Source: Limnobacter sp.
Lineage (GTDB): Bacteria; Pseudomonadota; Gammaproteobacteria; Burkholderiales; Burkholderiaceae_B
Length of the DNA: 64,000 nt
Assembly (NCBI GenBank): GCA_029866125.1
Contig: JARWZZ010000005.1
Span: 1 to 64,000, forward strand
Reading direction: 5' to 3'
In this document: piece after piece, positions 8,598 through 17,320 of the stretch
How positions within the stretch are numbered: position 1 is the first letter of the stretch
Layout: each line of letters opens with the position of its first letter
Notes under the pieces: generated by a model
What the model saw: the letters and a program-made list of their open reading frames with translations, nothing else
The model's database searches: none
What the model was told of the DNA's origin: nothing
Position numbers and translations under genes: made by a program

Positions 8598-9459
8598 TTC
8601 CCAGCGCCGCCAACATGGCAAGGCCTATGTTGGCGTTCGGAATAGCGGCCTGAATCGCTGCAGGAGCCGCAATATAGGATGCGCTGGCGGTCAGGCTGGC
8701 CAGCACCAATGCACTGCCTACTGGTAGCGACAATGCCAGCGCAGTCGCAATACCAACCCAGGCCAGCGCAAAAGGCATCAATGCGGCAAACACCATCAAG
8801 CGCCAATACTGCAAAGGCAAGGGCGAACAGACTTTGGCTGTGCAAATTCCCATCTCGAGCAGGAATAGTGCCAAAATGGTTTTGAAGCCGTTTAGCAATA
8901 CCGGGGCCAAAGGGCCAAGTCCAATCGGTCCGTAAAGGTACCCAATCAACACTCCACCCCCCAGCAGTAAAACACCGCGACTGGTTAGGGCCTCCCGCAA
9001 AATTCCACCCTTGTTGCCCTGCCCACTGAGCTTGCGGTGCAAGTACAGCATGATCACGATTGCAGGCAACTCAAGCACAACCAAATACAAGGTGGTCTCT
9101 GGGGTTAGGGGCATACCTGCCTTCTCAACCAAAGTCAGCACCACGGCAAAGGTTCCCGCGCTGACTGACCCGTAGTGAGCAGCAATACTGACAGCATCAT
9201 CCATTGGCAGGCCGACCAGTTTGCGCAAAATCGGATAACAAAGTAGCGGCAGCAACACACCCAATGCCGCGATGGGAATCAATGTAGAGAGCATCGCCAC
9301 ATCAAACTTTCCATGCAAGGCCAAGCCGCCTTTCAGGCCGAGTATCAGCATCAACAGAATTGACAATGTTTGGTACACGGGTTGCGGCACCTTCAGGTCC
9401 GACTTCAACAGCCCTGCGAACAGGCCCAGGGCGAAAAAAGCAATGACAATATCGGGCAT
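8527..9459 (-). CDS. sbtA: SbtA-type sodium-dependent bicarbonate permease
   Basis: A 310-residue membrane protein with about ten helices in two inverted halves, matching the SbtA (formerly DUF897) family. Recognisable parts are LILGLKGGLALHG in the first half and SASYIAAPAAIQAAIP in the second, the latter near the bicarbonate and sodium site of SbtA. The family imports bicarbonate with sodium at the inner membrane. GGAGG lies about ten bases before the ATG. A LysR regulator is divergent, 96 bp away, as is common for inorganic-carbon genes. No PII-like SbtB follows. The 3' end overlaps the convergent ATP-grasp gene by 71 bp. Confidence 0.8.
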   Translation of the reverse strand: MPDIVIAFFALGLFAGLLKSDLKVPQPVYQTLSILLMLILGLKGGLALHGKFDVAMLSTLIPIAALGVLLPLLCYPILRKLVGLPMDDAVSIAAHYGSVSAGTFAVVLTLVEKAGMPLTPETTLYLVVLELPAIVIMLYLHRKLSGQGNKGGILREALTSRGVLLLGGGVLIGYLYGPIGLGPLAPVLLNGFKTILALFLLEMGICTAKVCSPLPLQYWRLMVFAALMPFALAWVGIATALALSLPVGSALVLASLTASASYIAAPAAIQAAIPNANIGLAMLAALGITFPVNVLMGLPLYQQWVQIFYS

Positions 9460-9511
9460 TCAAATATTCCTCCACATCAGCGTGGTGGCGATTGTCCTAG
9501 CTTTTTACTAT

Positions 9512-9525
9512 ATTTAATAATAAAT
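9512..9525. promoter_or_regulatory. Candidate LysR operator between sbtA and its regulator
   Basis: ATTTA-ATAA-TAAAT is a perfect inverted repeat in the 96-bp divergent region. It fits the loose T-N11-A pattern bound by LysR-type proteins and resembles TTA/TAA half sites of CbbR-like regulators. The region is AT-rich, so a chance match is possible. Confidence 0.4.
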
Positions 9526-9555
9526 TATCTTCACATTTTATATAGACAATCATCT

Positions 9556-10506
9556 ATGAACATTCGCCACTTGAGTTTTCGGCTGCTGCAGGTTTATGTG
9601 CAAGTAGCGCGTCTTGGCAACATCTCGGCAGCGGCCCGTGCTTTGCATTTAACCCAACCCACTGTGTCGCTGCAGTTGAAAAAACTCAGGGAAGCCGTCA
9701 ACGAGCCTTTGTTCGATACCCGCGACGGGCAAATGGTCTTGACCCATGTTGGAGAGGAACTTTATCGCGCTGCCTGTGATGTCTTGGTGCGCTTTGAAGA
9801 CTTCAATGGCTTCCTTGAACAGGTGCGCGGCGGCGGTTCGGGCCATATCAATATTGGAATTGTCACCACCGCGAAGTATGTGTTGCCACGTATCTTGGGG
9901 GCTTTTTACCGGCAGTTCCCTAAAGTGGGCGTGACATTGAATATTGGCAACCGCGCCCACATTCTTGAACGCTTTTCCAAGCAGGAAGATGATTTGTATG
10001 TGTTTAGCCACCCGCCAAGTGGCACCGCCGTTCAAGCAACACGCATACTTAAAAATCCACTGCAAATTATTGCGCCGCTTGACCACTGGGCCGCAAGCCG
10101 TAGCAGCCTTGTTTTTGGGGATCTACGACATGAACGCTTTTTGATCCGCGAGCCTGGCTCTGCCACTCGGATGATGTTTGAATCATGGCTCAGCAGCCAA
10201 GGCATTGAACTGAGCGACACCATGCAGATTGAAAGCAACGAAGCCATCAGGCTCGGTACTGAATCAGGCTTGGGTTTATCCGTGATTTCCGCCCATACCT
10301 TGCAGGAAGGACGCGAAAAACTGGCGATTCTTCCTGTCGCGGGTTTTCCGCTTGAAAGCCATTGGTATTTGGTCAGCAGAAAAGATCGCCGCCTACCCCA
10401 TGCCGCCATGCAGCTCATTCAGTTTATGGCGCAGCACCTGGATGACTGTGTCGAGTCCAGTTGGGTGGCGCCCGACATCGCTGATCTGGCCAAGCATTTT
10501 GTGTGA
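9556..10506 (+). CDS. LysR-type regulator (CbbR/CmpR-like)
   Basis: A 316-residue transcription factor. The N-terminal helix-turn-helix (about residues 3-62) shows the LysR pattern NISAAARALHLTQPTVSLQLKKL. Residues 90-300 form the periplasmic-binding-protein-like effector domain. The ATG at 9556 is chosen because the LysR domain begins right there; the open frame extends upstream through the divergent promoter. Its place opposite sbtA suggests control of bicarbonate uptake. The sequence resembles CbbR/CmpR regulators that sense carbon or redox metabolites, but the effector is not predictable. Confidence 0.85.
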   Translation: MNIRHLSFRLLQVYVQVARLGNISAAARALHLTQPTVSLQLKKLREAVNEPLFDTRDGQMVLTHVGEELYRAACDVLVRFEDFNGFLEQVRGGGSGHINIGIVTTAKYVLPRILGAFYRQFPKVGVTLNIGNRAHILERFSKQEDDLYVFSHPPSGTAVQATRILKNPLQIIAPLDHWAASRSSLVFGDLRHERFLIREPGSATRMMFESWLSSQGIELSDTMQIESNEAIRLGTESGLGLSVISAHTLQEGREKLAILPVAGFPLESHWYLVSRKDRRLPHAAMQLIQFMAQHLDDCVESSWVAPDIADLAKHFV

Positions 10507-10616
10507 GGTGCACACGGTGAATTAACAATGTGCCTCTTAGAGCAAGTACAAAAATGATTAGAAGTAATTAGATACTTACCTACCTATTTGGCTCTGCAGC
10601 AAAGAACCCACAACTT

Positions 10617-10724
10617 TGTCGCAATACTATTTAAAAAAGAATTTTTGAAAATAGATAAGTACAATAGGTTGCAGTTAAACAAGTATTGCGACATTAAAAC
10701 TGCTGCAATTTAATTGCGACATTT
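10617..10724. promoter_or_regulatory. Inverted and direct TTGCGACA boxes before the first Fic gene
   Basis: TGTCGCAATACT (10617-10628) and AGTATTGCGACA (10682-10693) are perfect 12-bp inverted copies 53 bp apart. A third partial copy, TTGCGACATTT, lies at 10714-10724, seventeen bases before the likely ATG. Three half sites in the promoter of a gene whose product starts with a winged-helix-like region suggest autoregulation. Confidence 0.5.
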
Positions 10725-10740
10725 ATTTGACATCCATTCC

Positions 10741-12090
10741 ATGACACGAGAAAACCCCATTACCCGCGCGCAGGGCATCCTTGCTGTTTTACGTAATCAT
10801 CCGGACGGCGCAAGCCTTGAGCAAATTGCCAGCGAAATGCAACCCGCACCGCCTAACCGGCGGGCACTTCAGCGGTGGTTGCTGGATTTGATAGAGCAAG
10901 GCCGAGTTGTGCGCACGGGCAAGGCCAGGGCCAGCAGGTACACGCTGGCGGCAAGCACAGCAGCCAAGCGAGACCATTGGGCCTATGCCCCTGAGGCGGA
11001 GTACATCACCCCGGGTAGAGCAAAAGCGGGTGGTGCAATCCGTACGCCAATGAGTGGGCCAATGAGTGGTCCAATGAACGGACCGATGGCCAAGCTGCTG
11101 AAGTTAATGGAAGCGTACAACCCCAACACCAGCTTTTATTTGGATGAATCGTTGAGGGCGCAGCTATATGCTGCGGGAACTGCTCACAAAATCGACGGTA
11201 TTTCCAAACGTTGGCAGGTTGAATTGGCGTGGAACTCCTGCCGGCTTGATGGCAACACCTACTCCTTACCCGAGGCAGAGGCTTTGCTGCTGAATGGTCG
11301 GTGGGCTGCTGAAAAAAGCACCTACGAAGTTCAGATGCTTTTGAATCACATGGAGGCAATTGAGTTTTCATTAGGCTCACATATTGAGCCCGTTAAAAAC
11401 CTCGATAACTCAGGCAGTGGTGCAAGCCAATTTGAAGCGTATACATTACTCAACTTGCATGCCCTACTCGCAAACAATTTGTTACCCAACCGCAGCCAGC
11501 AAATGGACGAGCATTTCAACCTTTTTCTAGAAACTGCTTCCGAAATTTCTGACCCATTCGAGCAAGCTTTTTTTGTGTGGCTACACCTCTCGCACCTGCA
11601 ACTCTTTGAGGGAATGAACGCCCCTTTAGCTAGGCTGGCGGTCAATATACCGTTGATTCACAATAGGTTGCAGCCATTCCTATTTACTGATGTGCCGCAA
11701 AATTTGTACAGCCAAACCTTGTTGAACGTTTACGAGGCTTATCAAATTGAACCCCTACGCGAGCTTTTTGTATGGGCTTACAAACGCTCGTGCAGCAAGC
11801 TGTCGGTGATGAAAAGTGGTGTTGGGCTGCCAGACCCTTTTAAGATTCAATACAAGCAGGCAATTTCCAGCGCGGTGTCTGACGCGGTACTGGGCAAGAT
11901 AAACAGCTGGGAGCTTGCTGCATTTGCTCAGCAATTCTCAATACAATATGTGGTGGAAAGTGACCGCCCCCAATTCGCTAAAGTGATAACCCAAGAGTTG
12001 GCTGATTTGCATATTGGCAATATTGCGCGATTTAAACTTAGGCCTAGGGAATTTGAGGCTTGGCAAAGTCTATGGACTAAAAATTCCTAG
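10741..12090 (+). CDS. Fic-fold protein with winged-helix N-terminus and degenerate active site
   Basis: A 449-residue protein. Residues 1-70 look like a winged helix (RALQRWLLDLIEQGRVVRTG). Residues 103-116 hold a Met-Ser-Gly-Pro repeat. The Fic fold follows with an inhibition-like motif SCRLDGN (166-172) and the late segment QLFEGMNAPLAR (287-298). Canonical Fic enzymes have HPFxxGNGRxxR; here Gln replaces the catalytic His, and the second Gly and first Arg are lost. I recall a Fic subfamily with LQPFxDVNKRxSR at this position, and this protein diverges even from that. AMPylation is therefore doubtful and a DNA-binding regulator is more likely. The ATG at 10741 is preferred over a TTG at 10714; neither has a strong ribosome site. 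Confidence 0.65.
   Translation: MTRENPITRAQGILAVLRNHPDGASLEQIASEMQPAPPNRRALQRWLLDLIEQGRVVRTGKARASRYTLAASTAAKRDHWAYAPEAEYITPGRAKAGGAIRTPMSGPMSGPMNGPMAKLLKLMEAYNPNTSFYLDESLRAQLYAAGTAHKIDGISKRWQVELAWNSCRLDGNTYSLPEAEALLLNGRWAAEKSTYEVQMLLNHMEAIEFSLGSHIEPVKNLDNSGSGASQFEAYTLLNLHALLANNLLPNRSQQMDEHFNLFLETASEISDPFEQAFFVWLHLSHLQLFEGMNAPLARLAVNIPLIHNRLQPFLFTDVPQNLYSQTLLNVYEAYQIEPLRELFVWAYKRSCSKLSVMKSGVGLPDPFKIQYKQAISSAVSDAVLGKINSWELAAFAQQFSIQYVVESDRPQFAKVITQELADLHIGNIARFKLRPREFEAWQSLWTKNS
11047..11088 (+). repeat. 12-bp coding tandem repeat in the Fic-like gene
   Basis: Three and a half units of a 12-bp repeat (CCAATGAGTGGG and variants) encode Pro-Met-Ser-Gly repeats in the linker between the winged-helix and Fic parts. 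Confidence 0.75.
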
Positions 12091-12109
12091 CATACAAAAA
12101 AGTATGCTA
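12088..12109 (+). terminator. Hairpin overlapping the Fic-like stop codon
   Basis: TAGCATAC (12088-12095) and GTATGCTA (12102-12109) are perfect inverted arms around six A. The first arm contains the TAG stop. The following sequence is AT-rich but has no strong T run, so it may be a weak terminator or an operator for the next gene. Confidence 0.45.
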
Positions 12110-12203
12110 ATATAATTTAATGTTAAGCTGTCAAAATTATTCAATTAAATCATTTACTTAAAAAATTTTTCCAAATAACATACAATAAAGTAGGCTAGAC
12201 TTT

Positions 12204-13727
12204 ATGAGCATATGGAATTTTTATGGCCGCTCAGAACCTTTAGCTGAGCTCCGGCGAATTGTTGAATCTGGAAGATGGTTCTTTTGTCGAATAGAAGGGC
12301 GACGTCGTATCGGGAAAACAACTCTACTCAGTGAGTTGGCAAAAAAAGAAGAGCGCCTCAGCACCCGCTTAATTTACATGCAAGTGCCTGATTCAGATGA
12401 ACGAGATGTGACCTACACCTTTAGACAAAGTTTGTCCAGATGTGATCATGTGCAGGTGCAAAATTTAGCCAGTTGTGCGGTCAATTTTGCAACAATGGCC
12501 GAAGTTATAGGCAAGCTCTGCACCGCTGGCTTCATACTCGTTTTGGACGAATTCCAATACTTTACTCGCAACAAACTCCAGGCCTTCAATTCATTTTTAC
12601 AGGCTGAGGTCGATAAACTTCGTGGTGCCCAATTGAAACACGGCGGTCTTTTTGTGCTGGGTTCACTGCAATCGGAGATGAATGCACTTTTGGACGATAA
12701 AGGCGCTCCGCTTTATGGCCGCGTTACAGCCCAAATTCGTTTGGATCACTGGGACTTTGAAGATCTCCTGTCTGTATTTTCAAGTCAGGAGGTACGTGAA
12801 CCAGGGCAATGGTTAACTTTGTGGACCTTTTTCGAAGGTGTACCTAAGTTCTATCATGATGCGTATGAACAGGACTTATTTACATTAGGCAGCGCGGATT
12901 TTGCGCCTGAGCTTTTGCGGCGGATGTTCATCCGGAATTCTAGCCCGCTGTCAGAAGAGGCTGACACTTGGTTTCTCCGGGAGCTAAGAGGCAAGGCTGT
13001 CTCAATTTTGCACTATTTGGCAGACCACGCTGGCTGCAATCACGCAGAAATTGTTGCAGCACTCAAAGACGAAGACGAAAAAAATGCGTTTGGAACGCAC
13101 ATAGCGCGACTCGTTGAGCGGTTTAGAATGGTCGATAAATTGCAGCCTGTGTTTTCTGACAGCAAAAGCAGAAACGCTCGCTATTACATCGCCGACAACT
13201 TCCTTCAAGCATGGCTGTCTGTCGCCAAACCTGCACGCGAAGAAGCTCGATTGAAGCCACTTGAAAAAGTGATTGCTCCGGCCTTACGACGACTTGAAAC
13301 GCTCGAGGGAATTGCATTTGAAAAGCTAGTCAAGTCTTTACACCTTGAAACTTCTCGCAAAGGTAAAGGTGACTTTGAGTTATCGACCCTGAAACTCGGA
13401 TACTGGAATCGGTCTAAGGATATTTCAAAAGCAATTGAAATTGATCTTGTTGCATTAGACGAGACAAACAAGAAGATTCGATTCGGATGCTGCAAGCGAT
13501 CATCAACGGCACACAACATCCCGGGCTTCGAACAACATGTAAATGCATTTTTTCAAACCAACGGACACAAACATTTGGCAGAATGGGATCGCGAAATGGT
13601 GCTGTTTTCCCCGCTCTTTTCTGAACAAACGAAAGCACACTATCAAAGTAAAGGCTACATCACCCGGGATTTGATTGACTACGCCAAAATGTTTGGCTAT
13701 GCCCCCCAAACACTCAGCAGGGGTTGA
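12204..13727 (+). CDS. ATPase of the archaeal-type AAA / DUF234 family
   Basis: A 507-residue P-loop ATPase. Walker A is GRRRIGKTTL (32-41) and Walker B is LVLDEFQYF (112-120), both typical of the 'archaeal ATPase' group. The middle contains winged-helix-like segments (LHYLADHAGCNHAEIVAAL). The C-terminal 200 residues resemble DUF234, a nuclease-fold region, with a conserved Glu-Ile-Asp (AIEIDLVALDE). The family is patchy across bacteria and archaea and its job is unknown. The preceding 90 bp is strongly AT-rich, unlike the neighbourhood, so this gene and the Fic-like gene before it may have been acquired. The gene after it is convergent. Confidence 0.7.
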   Translation: MSIWNFYGRSEPLAELRRIVESGRWFFCRIEGRRRIGKTTLLSELAKKEERLSTRLIYMQVPDSDERDVTYTFRQSLSRCDHVQVQNLASCAVNFATMAEVIGKLCTAGFILVLDEFQYFTRNKLQAFNSFLQAEVDKLRGAQLKHGGLFVLGSLQSEMNALLDDKGAPLYGRVTAQIRLDHWDFEDLLSVFSSQEVREPGQWLTLWTFFEGVPKFYHDAYEQDLFTLGSADFAPELLRRMFIRNSSPLSEEADTWFLRELRGKAVSILHYLADHAGCNHAEIVAALKDEDEKNAFGTHIARLVERFRMVDKLQPVFSDSKSRNARYYIADNFLQAWLSVAKPAREEARLKPLEKVIAPALRRLETLEGIAFEKLVKSLHLETSRKGKGDFELSTLKLGYWNRSKDISKAIEIDLVALDETNKKIRFGCCKRSSTAHNIPGFEQHVNAFFQTNGHKHLAEWDREMVLFSPLFSEQTKAHYQSKGYITRDLIDYAKMFGYAPQTLSRG

Positions 13728-13788
13728 CGGGCACCAATGCAAAAAAAAGCTGAATCGGCCACTCATTTCAGCAACTCACAATTACAAT

Positions 13789-14634
13789 TTAACTCGCCAG
13801 CCTTATCCTAGTGACATAACTCAACACATCCACCAAGGCCACCAAAATAATCATGGCCAACAGCACGGTGCTGGTTTCACTCATTTGAAACAAGCCCATG
13901 TGGTAAGCCATCATTTGGCCTAAACCGCCTGCGCCCACGACACCCAACACAGCGGCTGCTCGTATGTTGTTCTCCCAGCGGTAAAGGGTGTAGCTAATTA
14001 ACTGGGGGAGCACTTGTGGAAAGGTGGCATACCAAAACACTTTGGCAGGGCTCACACCTCGAGCCCGAAGCGCAAAAGCAGGCTCGCCCGGAGCATTTTC
14101 AATACTTTCGGCAAACAAACGCCCCAACACGCCTGTGGTGTGCATAGCCAAAGCCATTGCACCTGCAAACGGGCCAAGGCCCACTGCAATCAGCAACAAG
14201 GCCGCCCATACCAATTCGGGAATACTGCGCAACACGTTTAATACTGCGCGGCTGGCTACTCGCCACCGGGCGGGGTCTTGCTCATGGGTTTTGCTGGCAG
14301 GCAAAGCCCAGAAAAGGCCAAACCCCGCAGCAAGCAGGGTGCCCAGTGCAGACATGGCCAAAGTTTCTAGCGTGGCCCATGCAGTTTTAATCAAAAAGCC
14401 ACTGTCCAAATTGGGCTTCAGCAATTCACCCAAAAACTTGCCCATGCGGCCCATTGCGTCCCAACTGGCAAATTGGGCAATCTGTAAATTCAGGCTCCAA
14501 AAACTGACGACCACCAATACCAAAATGCCAAATACAATCCAGCAGGATTTGCAGCGCGCATCAAACAGTGGGGGTGGCAAGGGCATTGCAGTTTGACCCT
14601 CTGCTTTCAAACCTTTAGGGGAGGCATTACTCAC
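13789..14634 (-). CDS. PhnE-like ABC permease, second subunit
   Basis: A 281-residue inner-membrane permease of the phosphonate/phosphite-type ABC family. Six hydrophobic segments and the cytoplasmic coupling motif near ESIENAPGEPAFALRARGVSPAKV are visible. The GTG at 14634 is preferred: GGAGGG lies seven bases upstream and the GTGA overlaps the TGA of the preceding permease gene, implying translational coupling. A TTG at 14655 would extend it. It is the last gene of a four-gene leftward operon with another permease, an ATPase and a binding protein. The binding protein type points to selenium oxyanion transport rather than phosphonate. Confidence 0.8.
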   Translation of the reverse strand: MSNASPKGLKAEGQTAMPLPPPLFDARCKSCWIVFGILVLVVVSFWSLNLQIAQFASWDAMGRMGKFLGELLKPNLDSGFLIKTAWATLETLAMSALGTLLAAGFGLFWALPASKTHEQDPARWRVASRAVLNVLRSIPELVWAALLLIAVGLGPFAGAMALAMHTTGVLGRLFAESIENAPGEPAFALRARGVSPAKVFWYATFPQVLPQLISYTLYRWENNIRAAAVLGVVGAGGLGQMMAYHMGLFQMSETSTVLLAMIILVALVDVLSYVTRIRLAS

Positions 14635-15509
14635 ATCAAAGCCCTCCGCAACCAAGCGCTGAAGCGGTCAGCCAGCCACACCAAAAACACAAAAACCAGC
14701 AACATGGTGGACACTTCGCCACCTGCAAACATTTTCATGGAGGAGTCCAATTGCTGGCCCAAGCCACCCGCACCCACAAATCCCAACACGGCGGAGGAGC
14801 GAATCGCACACTCCCAGCGGTAAACCGTATAGCTGGACAACTCAGCTGCATTTTGCGGCAAAGTTCCGTAAAAGAATGCCTGCAAACGGCCCGAGCCATT
14901 TCGAAGTAAATTTTGCGTCACTGCGGGGTCTCCACTTTCCAAAATTTCGGCATACACCTTGCCCAGCATGCCACCGTAGGTCAGGCCAATTGCAATCACA
15001 CCGGAGGTAGGCCCCAGGCCCACCACACGCACAAAAACCAAAGCCCAAATCAACTCGGGCACGCTGCGCAATACAATCGCAGTCCAACGCACACTTTGCC
15101 GAACCAATGTGGGCATCACACCCATTCGCCCAGTGAGTGCAGAAACAGACAACACACGCACGGAAATCAAAGCCAAAGGCACCGCCAGCACCCAGGCCAA
15201 GGCTAAACCTGCAGTTGCAATGGCCACAGTGCGCCATGCCTCTTTAGCAACCAGTTTCAGAAACTCGGGTTGAACATTGGGCGGCACCATGTCCTTTAAA
15301 AAATTCAGGGTGGGTACCAGATTGTCGTCTTGAAACAGAATCCATGGCCTGAACTCACTCAGCTGCAGCATCGGCCACAACAGGACCAAACCCGCCAACA
15401 TCCAAAACACACGGCCAATCCATGCGGGGTCGCGGGTTGGGGCTAATGCCAAGGAAGCGGATGAGGTTGAATTCATGGAGGGTAACTGCTTGCTTTCCAC
15501 TATCGACAC
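14631..15509 (-). CDS. PhnE-like ABC permease, first subunit
   Basis: A 292-residue permease homologous to its downstream partner. It carries the same signature region (YAEILESGDPAVTQNLLRNGSG) and a C-terminal GAGGLGQQL block matching GAGGLGQMM in the partner. Two related permeases with one ATPase suggest a heterodimeric channel. It begins with a GTG at 15509 that overlaps the ATPase gene end; an ATG at 15476 is an alternative. It ends in a GTGA overlap with the next gene, so the operon is tightly coupled. Confidence 0.8.
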   Translation of the reverse strand: MSIVESKQLPSMNSTSSASLALAPTRDPAWIGRVFWMLAGLVLLWPMLQLSEFRPWILFQDDNLVPTLNFLKDMVPPNVQPEFLKLVAKEAWRTVAIATAGLALAWVLAVPLALISVRVLSVSALTGRMGVMPTLVRQSVRWTAIVLRSVPELIWALVFVRVVGLGPTSGVIAIGLTYGGMLGKVYAEILESGDPAVTQNLLRNGSGRLQAFFYGTLPQNAAELSSYTVYRWECAIRSSAVLGFVGAGGLGQQLDSSMKMFAGGEVSTMLLVFVFLVWLADRFSAWLRRALM

Positions 15510-16330
15510 TGCATCACAACCGGTGCAGGTTTGAAGTCCAGCGGTGGCAGGTCGGGCGCAGGCCCAGTCAACTCGTCCAAATGCTGGTCATATAGCTTGG
15601 TTAAAATATCCTGAGTCACTTCAGCAGCGGGTAGATCAAACATCAGCTCACCCTCACGCATACCCAATATTCGAGGGAAATACTTCAGCGCCATTTCCAC
15701 TTGATGCAAGGTTGCCACCAAGGTTGAATTGCGTTCGCGGGCCATCCGGGTGATGCTGACCATGGCTTGGTCGGCACGGGCGGGGTCCAGTGCAGACAAA
15801 GGCTCGTCAATTAAAAACAAGCTGGCGTTGGACACTGCCCCACGGGCCAAGCCGACGCGCTGGCGCTCGCCACCTGACAACCTGTCCACACGCTCAAAAA
15901 TTTTCTCTGCCAAATCAAACTGCAGCAACGCAGCATGGGCAGCGGGTATGTCCACTGGGTAAAACAAACTGCGCAAACTGCGCCACAAACCCATGTTAGG
16001 CAATTGGCCAGCCAGCACTGATGTCACCACCCTTTGCCTAGGGGGCAACGGCGGCACCTGCGGTGCCAAAAACAAACTTTGTCGCAACTGGGTCAACTCC
16101 CCTTTACCCACAGACCAAGGCGATACGCCATTGAGCAGCACTCGGCCAGATGTAGGCTGTAGCGCGCAGGCCAGCAGGTGCAGCAAGGTGGTTTTACCTG
16201 CACCGGAGGGGCCAATCACAGCAACCTGCTCGCCAAGTGCAACCTCAAAGTTAAGGTTTTTGACGGCAGGCGCTGAGCCCGGGCGGGCCGCCGGGTGGCG
16301 GCCGCTGCATTCTTGAAGATTAATTTTCAA
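15500..16330 (-). CDS. PhnC-like ABC transporter ATPase
   Basis: A 276-residue ABC ATPase. Walker A is GPSGAGKTT, the signature is RLSGGERQRVGLARG, and Walker B is LFLIDEPLSALDP followed by the H-loop TLHQVE. It would energise the two PhnE-like permeases. Translation appears to start from a TTG at 16330, 18 bp after the binding-protein gene ends, with no strong ribosome site, which suggests coupling to the upstream gene. Confidence 0.82.
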   Translation of the reverse strand: MKINLQECSGRHPAARPGSAPAVKNLNFEVALGEQVAVIGPSGAGKTTLLHLLACALQPTSGRVLLNGVSPWSVGKGELTQLRQSLFLAPQVPPLPPRQRVVTSVLAGQLPNMGLWRSLRSLFYPVDIPAAHAALLQFDLAEKIFERVDRLSGGERQRVGLARGAVSNASLFLIDEPLSALDPARADQAMVSITRMARERNSTLVATLHQVEMALKYFPRILGMREGELMFDLPAAEVTQDILTKLYDQHLDELTGPAPDLPPLDFKPAPVVMQCR

Positions 16331-16348
16331 GGCAAATTACTTCACGAT

Positions 16349-17215
16349 TTACTTCAATAGGCCTGCTGAACGGGCAGCAGTTTCAATGCCATCGTAGTTC
16401 GATGTTTTGGTGGGAATAAACTTGGAAGCACGCTGCAAACCCAAAATGGTTTTGCCGGGTTCTGTGTCTGGCGACAAGGCCAAGAAGGCGTCAACCAGCT
16501 TTTTCTGCACATCAGCAGGTACTCCGTTGTGCACAGTCCAGTTGTAATCGTAGTAAGGCGGGGTGGTGTAAAACACGCGCACTTTGGACGTGTCTACTTT
16601 GCCGTCTTTCACAAACTTTTCCCACACGGAAATATTCAATGCGCCTGCATCCACCTTGCCTGCGGCCACCGCAGCGATGGTTGCGTCATGTGCGCCAGAA
16701 AAGGCCACACGCTTGAAATCTTTGTCAGGGTCAATTTTGGCTTGCAACAAAAAGCTGCGCGGCATCAAATGGCCTGAAGTGGACGAGGCGGAACCAAAAC
16801 TCACGCTTTTGTCTTTCAAGTCAGCCAAAGTTTTGATGTCATCTTTGGTGGTGATAAAAACAGATTTGAACACTTCGTCTTCAGCACGCTGAATCAGCGG
16901 GGTAACGGTGTTGTTGGACCGTACTTTGGCCTGAATGAATGTAAATCCACCAAACCAAGCCATATCGACTTGTTTATTGGCCAATGCCTCCACAGAAGCG
17001 GCATAATCAGTGACCGGGGTGTACTCGACCTTCATGCCCAGCTTTTGGGACAGGTAATCCATCAGCGGCGCGGCTTTGCGTGCCAGCTCAGTGGGTGATT
17101 CATCTGGAATGGCAGTGACTTTAAAAACCTGCTGTGCATGCGCTATACCGCCAAAGGCGATCAAAGCACAGGCCAACAGGGACTTGAATGTACGTGAGGG
17201 AGAAAGATCAATCAC
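16349..17215 (-). CDS. PhnD-like binding protein, putative selenate/selenite ABC type
   Basis: A 288-residue periplasmic binding protein with signal peptide cleaved near AHA-QQ (27/28). It follows the PhnD fold: FKVTAIPDESPTELARKAAP at the start, VDMAWFGGFTF and SFGSASSTSGHLMPRSF as ligand-loop motifs. I recognise this variant as the subgroup annotated elsewhere as putative selenate ABC transporter binding protein. No C-P lyase genes are nearby, whereas egtD is immediately divergent and senABC lies 12 kb away. AAGGAG precedes the GTG start. The ligand is inferred from context; phosphite or another oxyanion remains possible. Confidence 0.75.
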   Translation of the reverse strand: MIDLSPSRTFKSLLACALIAFGGIAHAQQVFKVTAIPDESPTELARKAAPLMDYLSQKLGMKVEYTPVTDYAASVEALANKQVDMAWFGGFTFIQAKVRSNNTVTPLIQRAEDEVFKSVFITTKDDIKTLADLKDKSVSFGSASSTSGHLMPRSFLLQAKIDPDKDFKRVAFSGAHDATIAAVAAGKVDAGALNISVWEKFVKDGKVDTSKVRVFYTTPPYYDYNWTVHNGVPADVQKKLVDAFLALSPDTEPGKTILGLQRASKFIPTKTSNYDGIETAARSAGLLK

Positions 17216-17249
17216 GTGTGTCTCCTTGAGTTGAGTGAATGCATGGATG

Positions 17250-17266
17250 AATACATTGGATGTATT
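17250..17266. promoter_or_regulatory. Inverted repeat in the divergent egtD / selenium-transporter promoter
   Basis: AATACAT-TGG-ATGTATT is a perfect 7-bp inverted repeat with a 3-bp spacer. It is centred 43 bp from the transporter start and 63 bp from the egtD start, so one regulator could act on both. The regulator is unknown. Confidence 0.45.
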
Positions 17267-17320
17267 ACCAAAAATGAGTATAGCCCTTACTTATCGCGAT
17301 GACTGCTTGAGGACTTCGAA

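Noticed and set aside
13789..17215. Phosphonate transporter
   Set aside because: No C-P lyase or phosphonatase genes are near, and the binding protein looks like the selenate-type subgroup; phosphite or another oxyanion is still possible.
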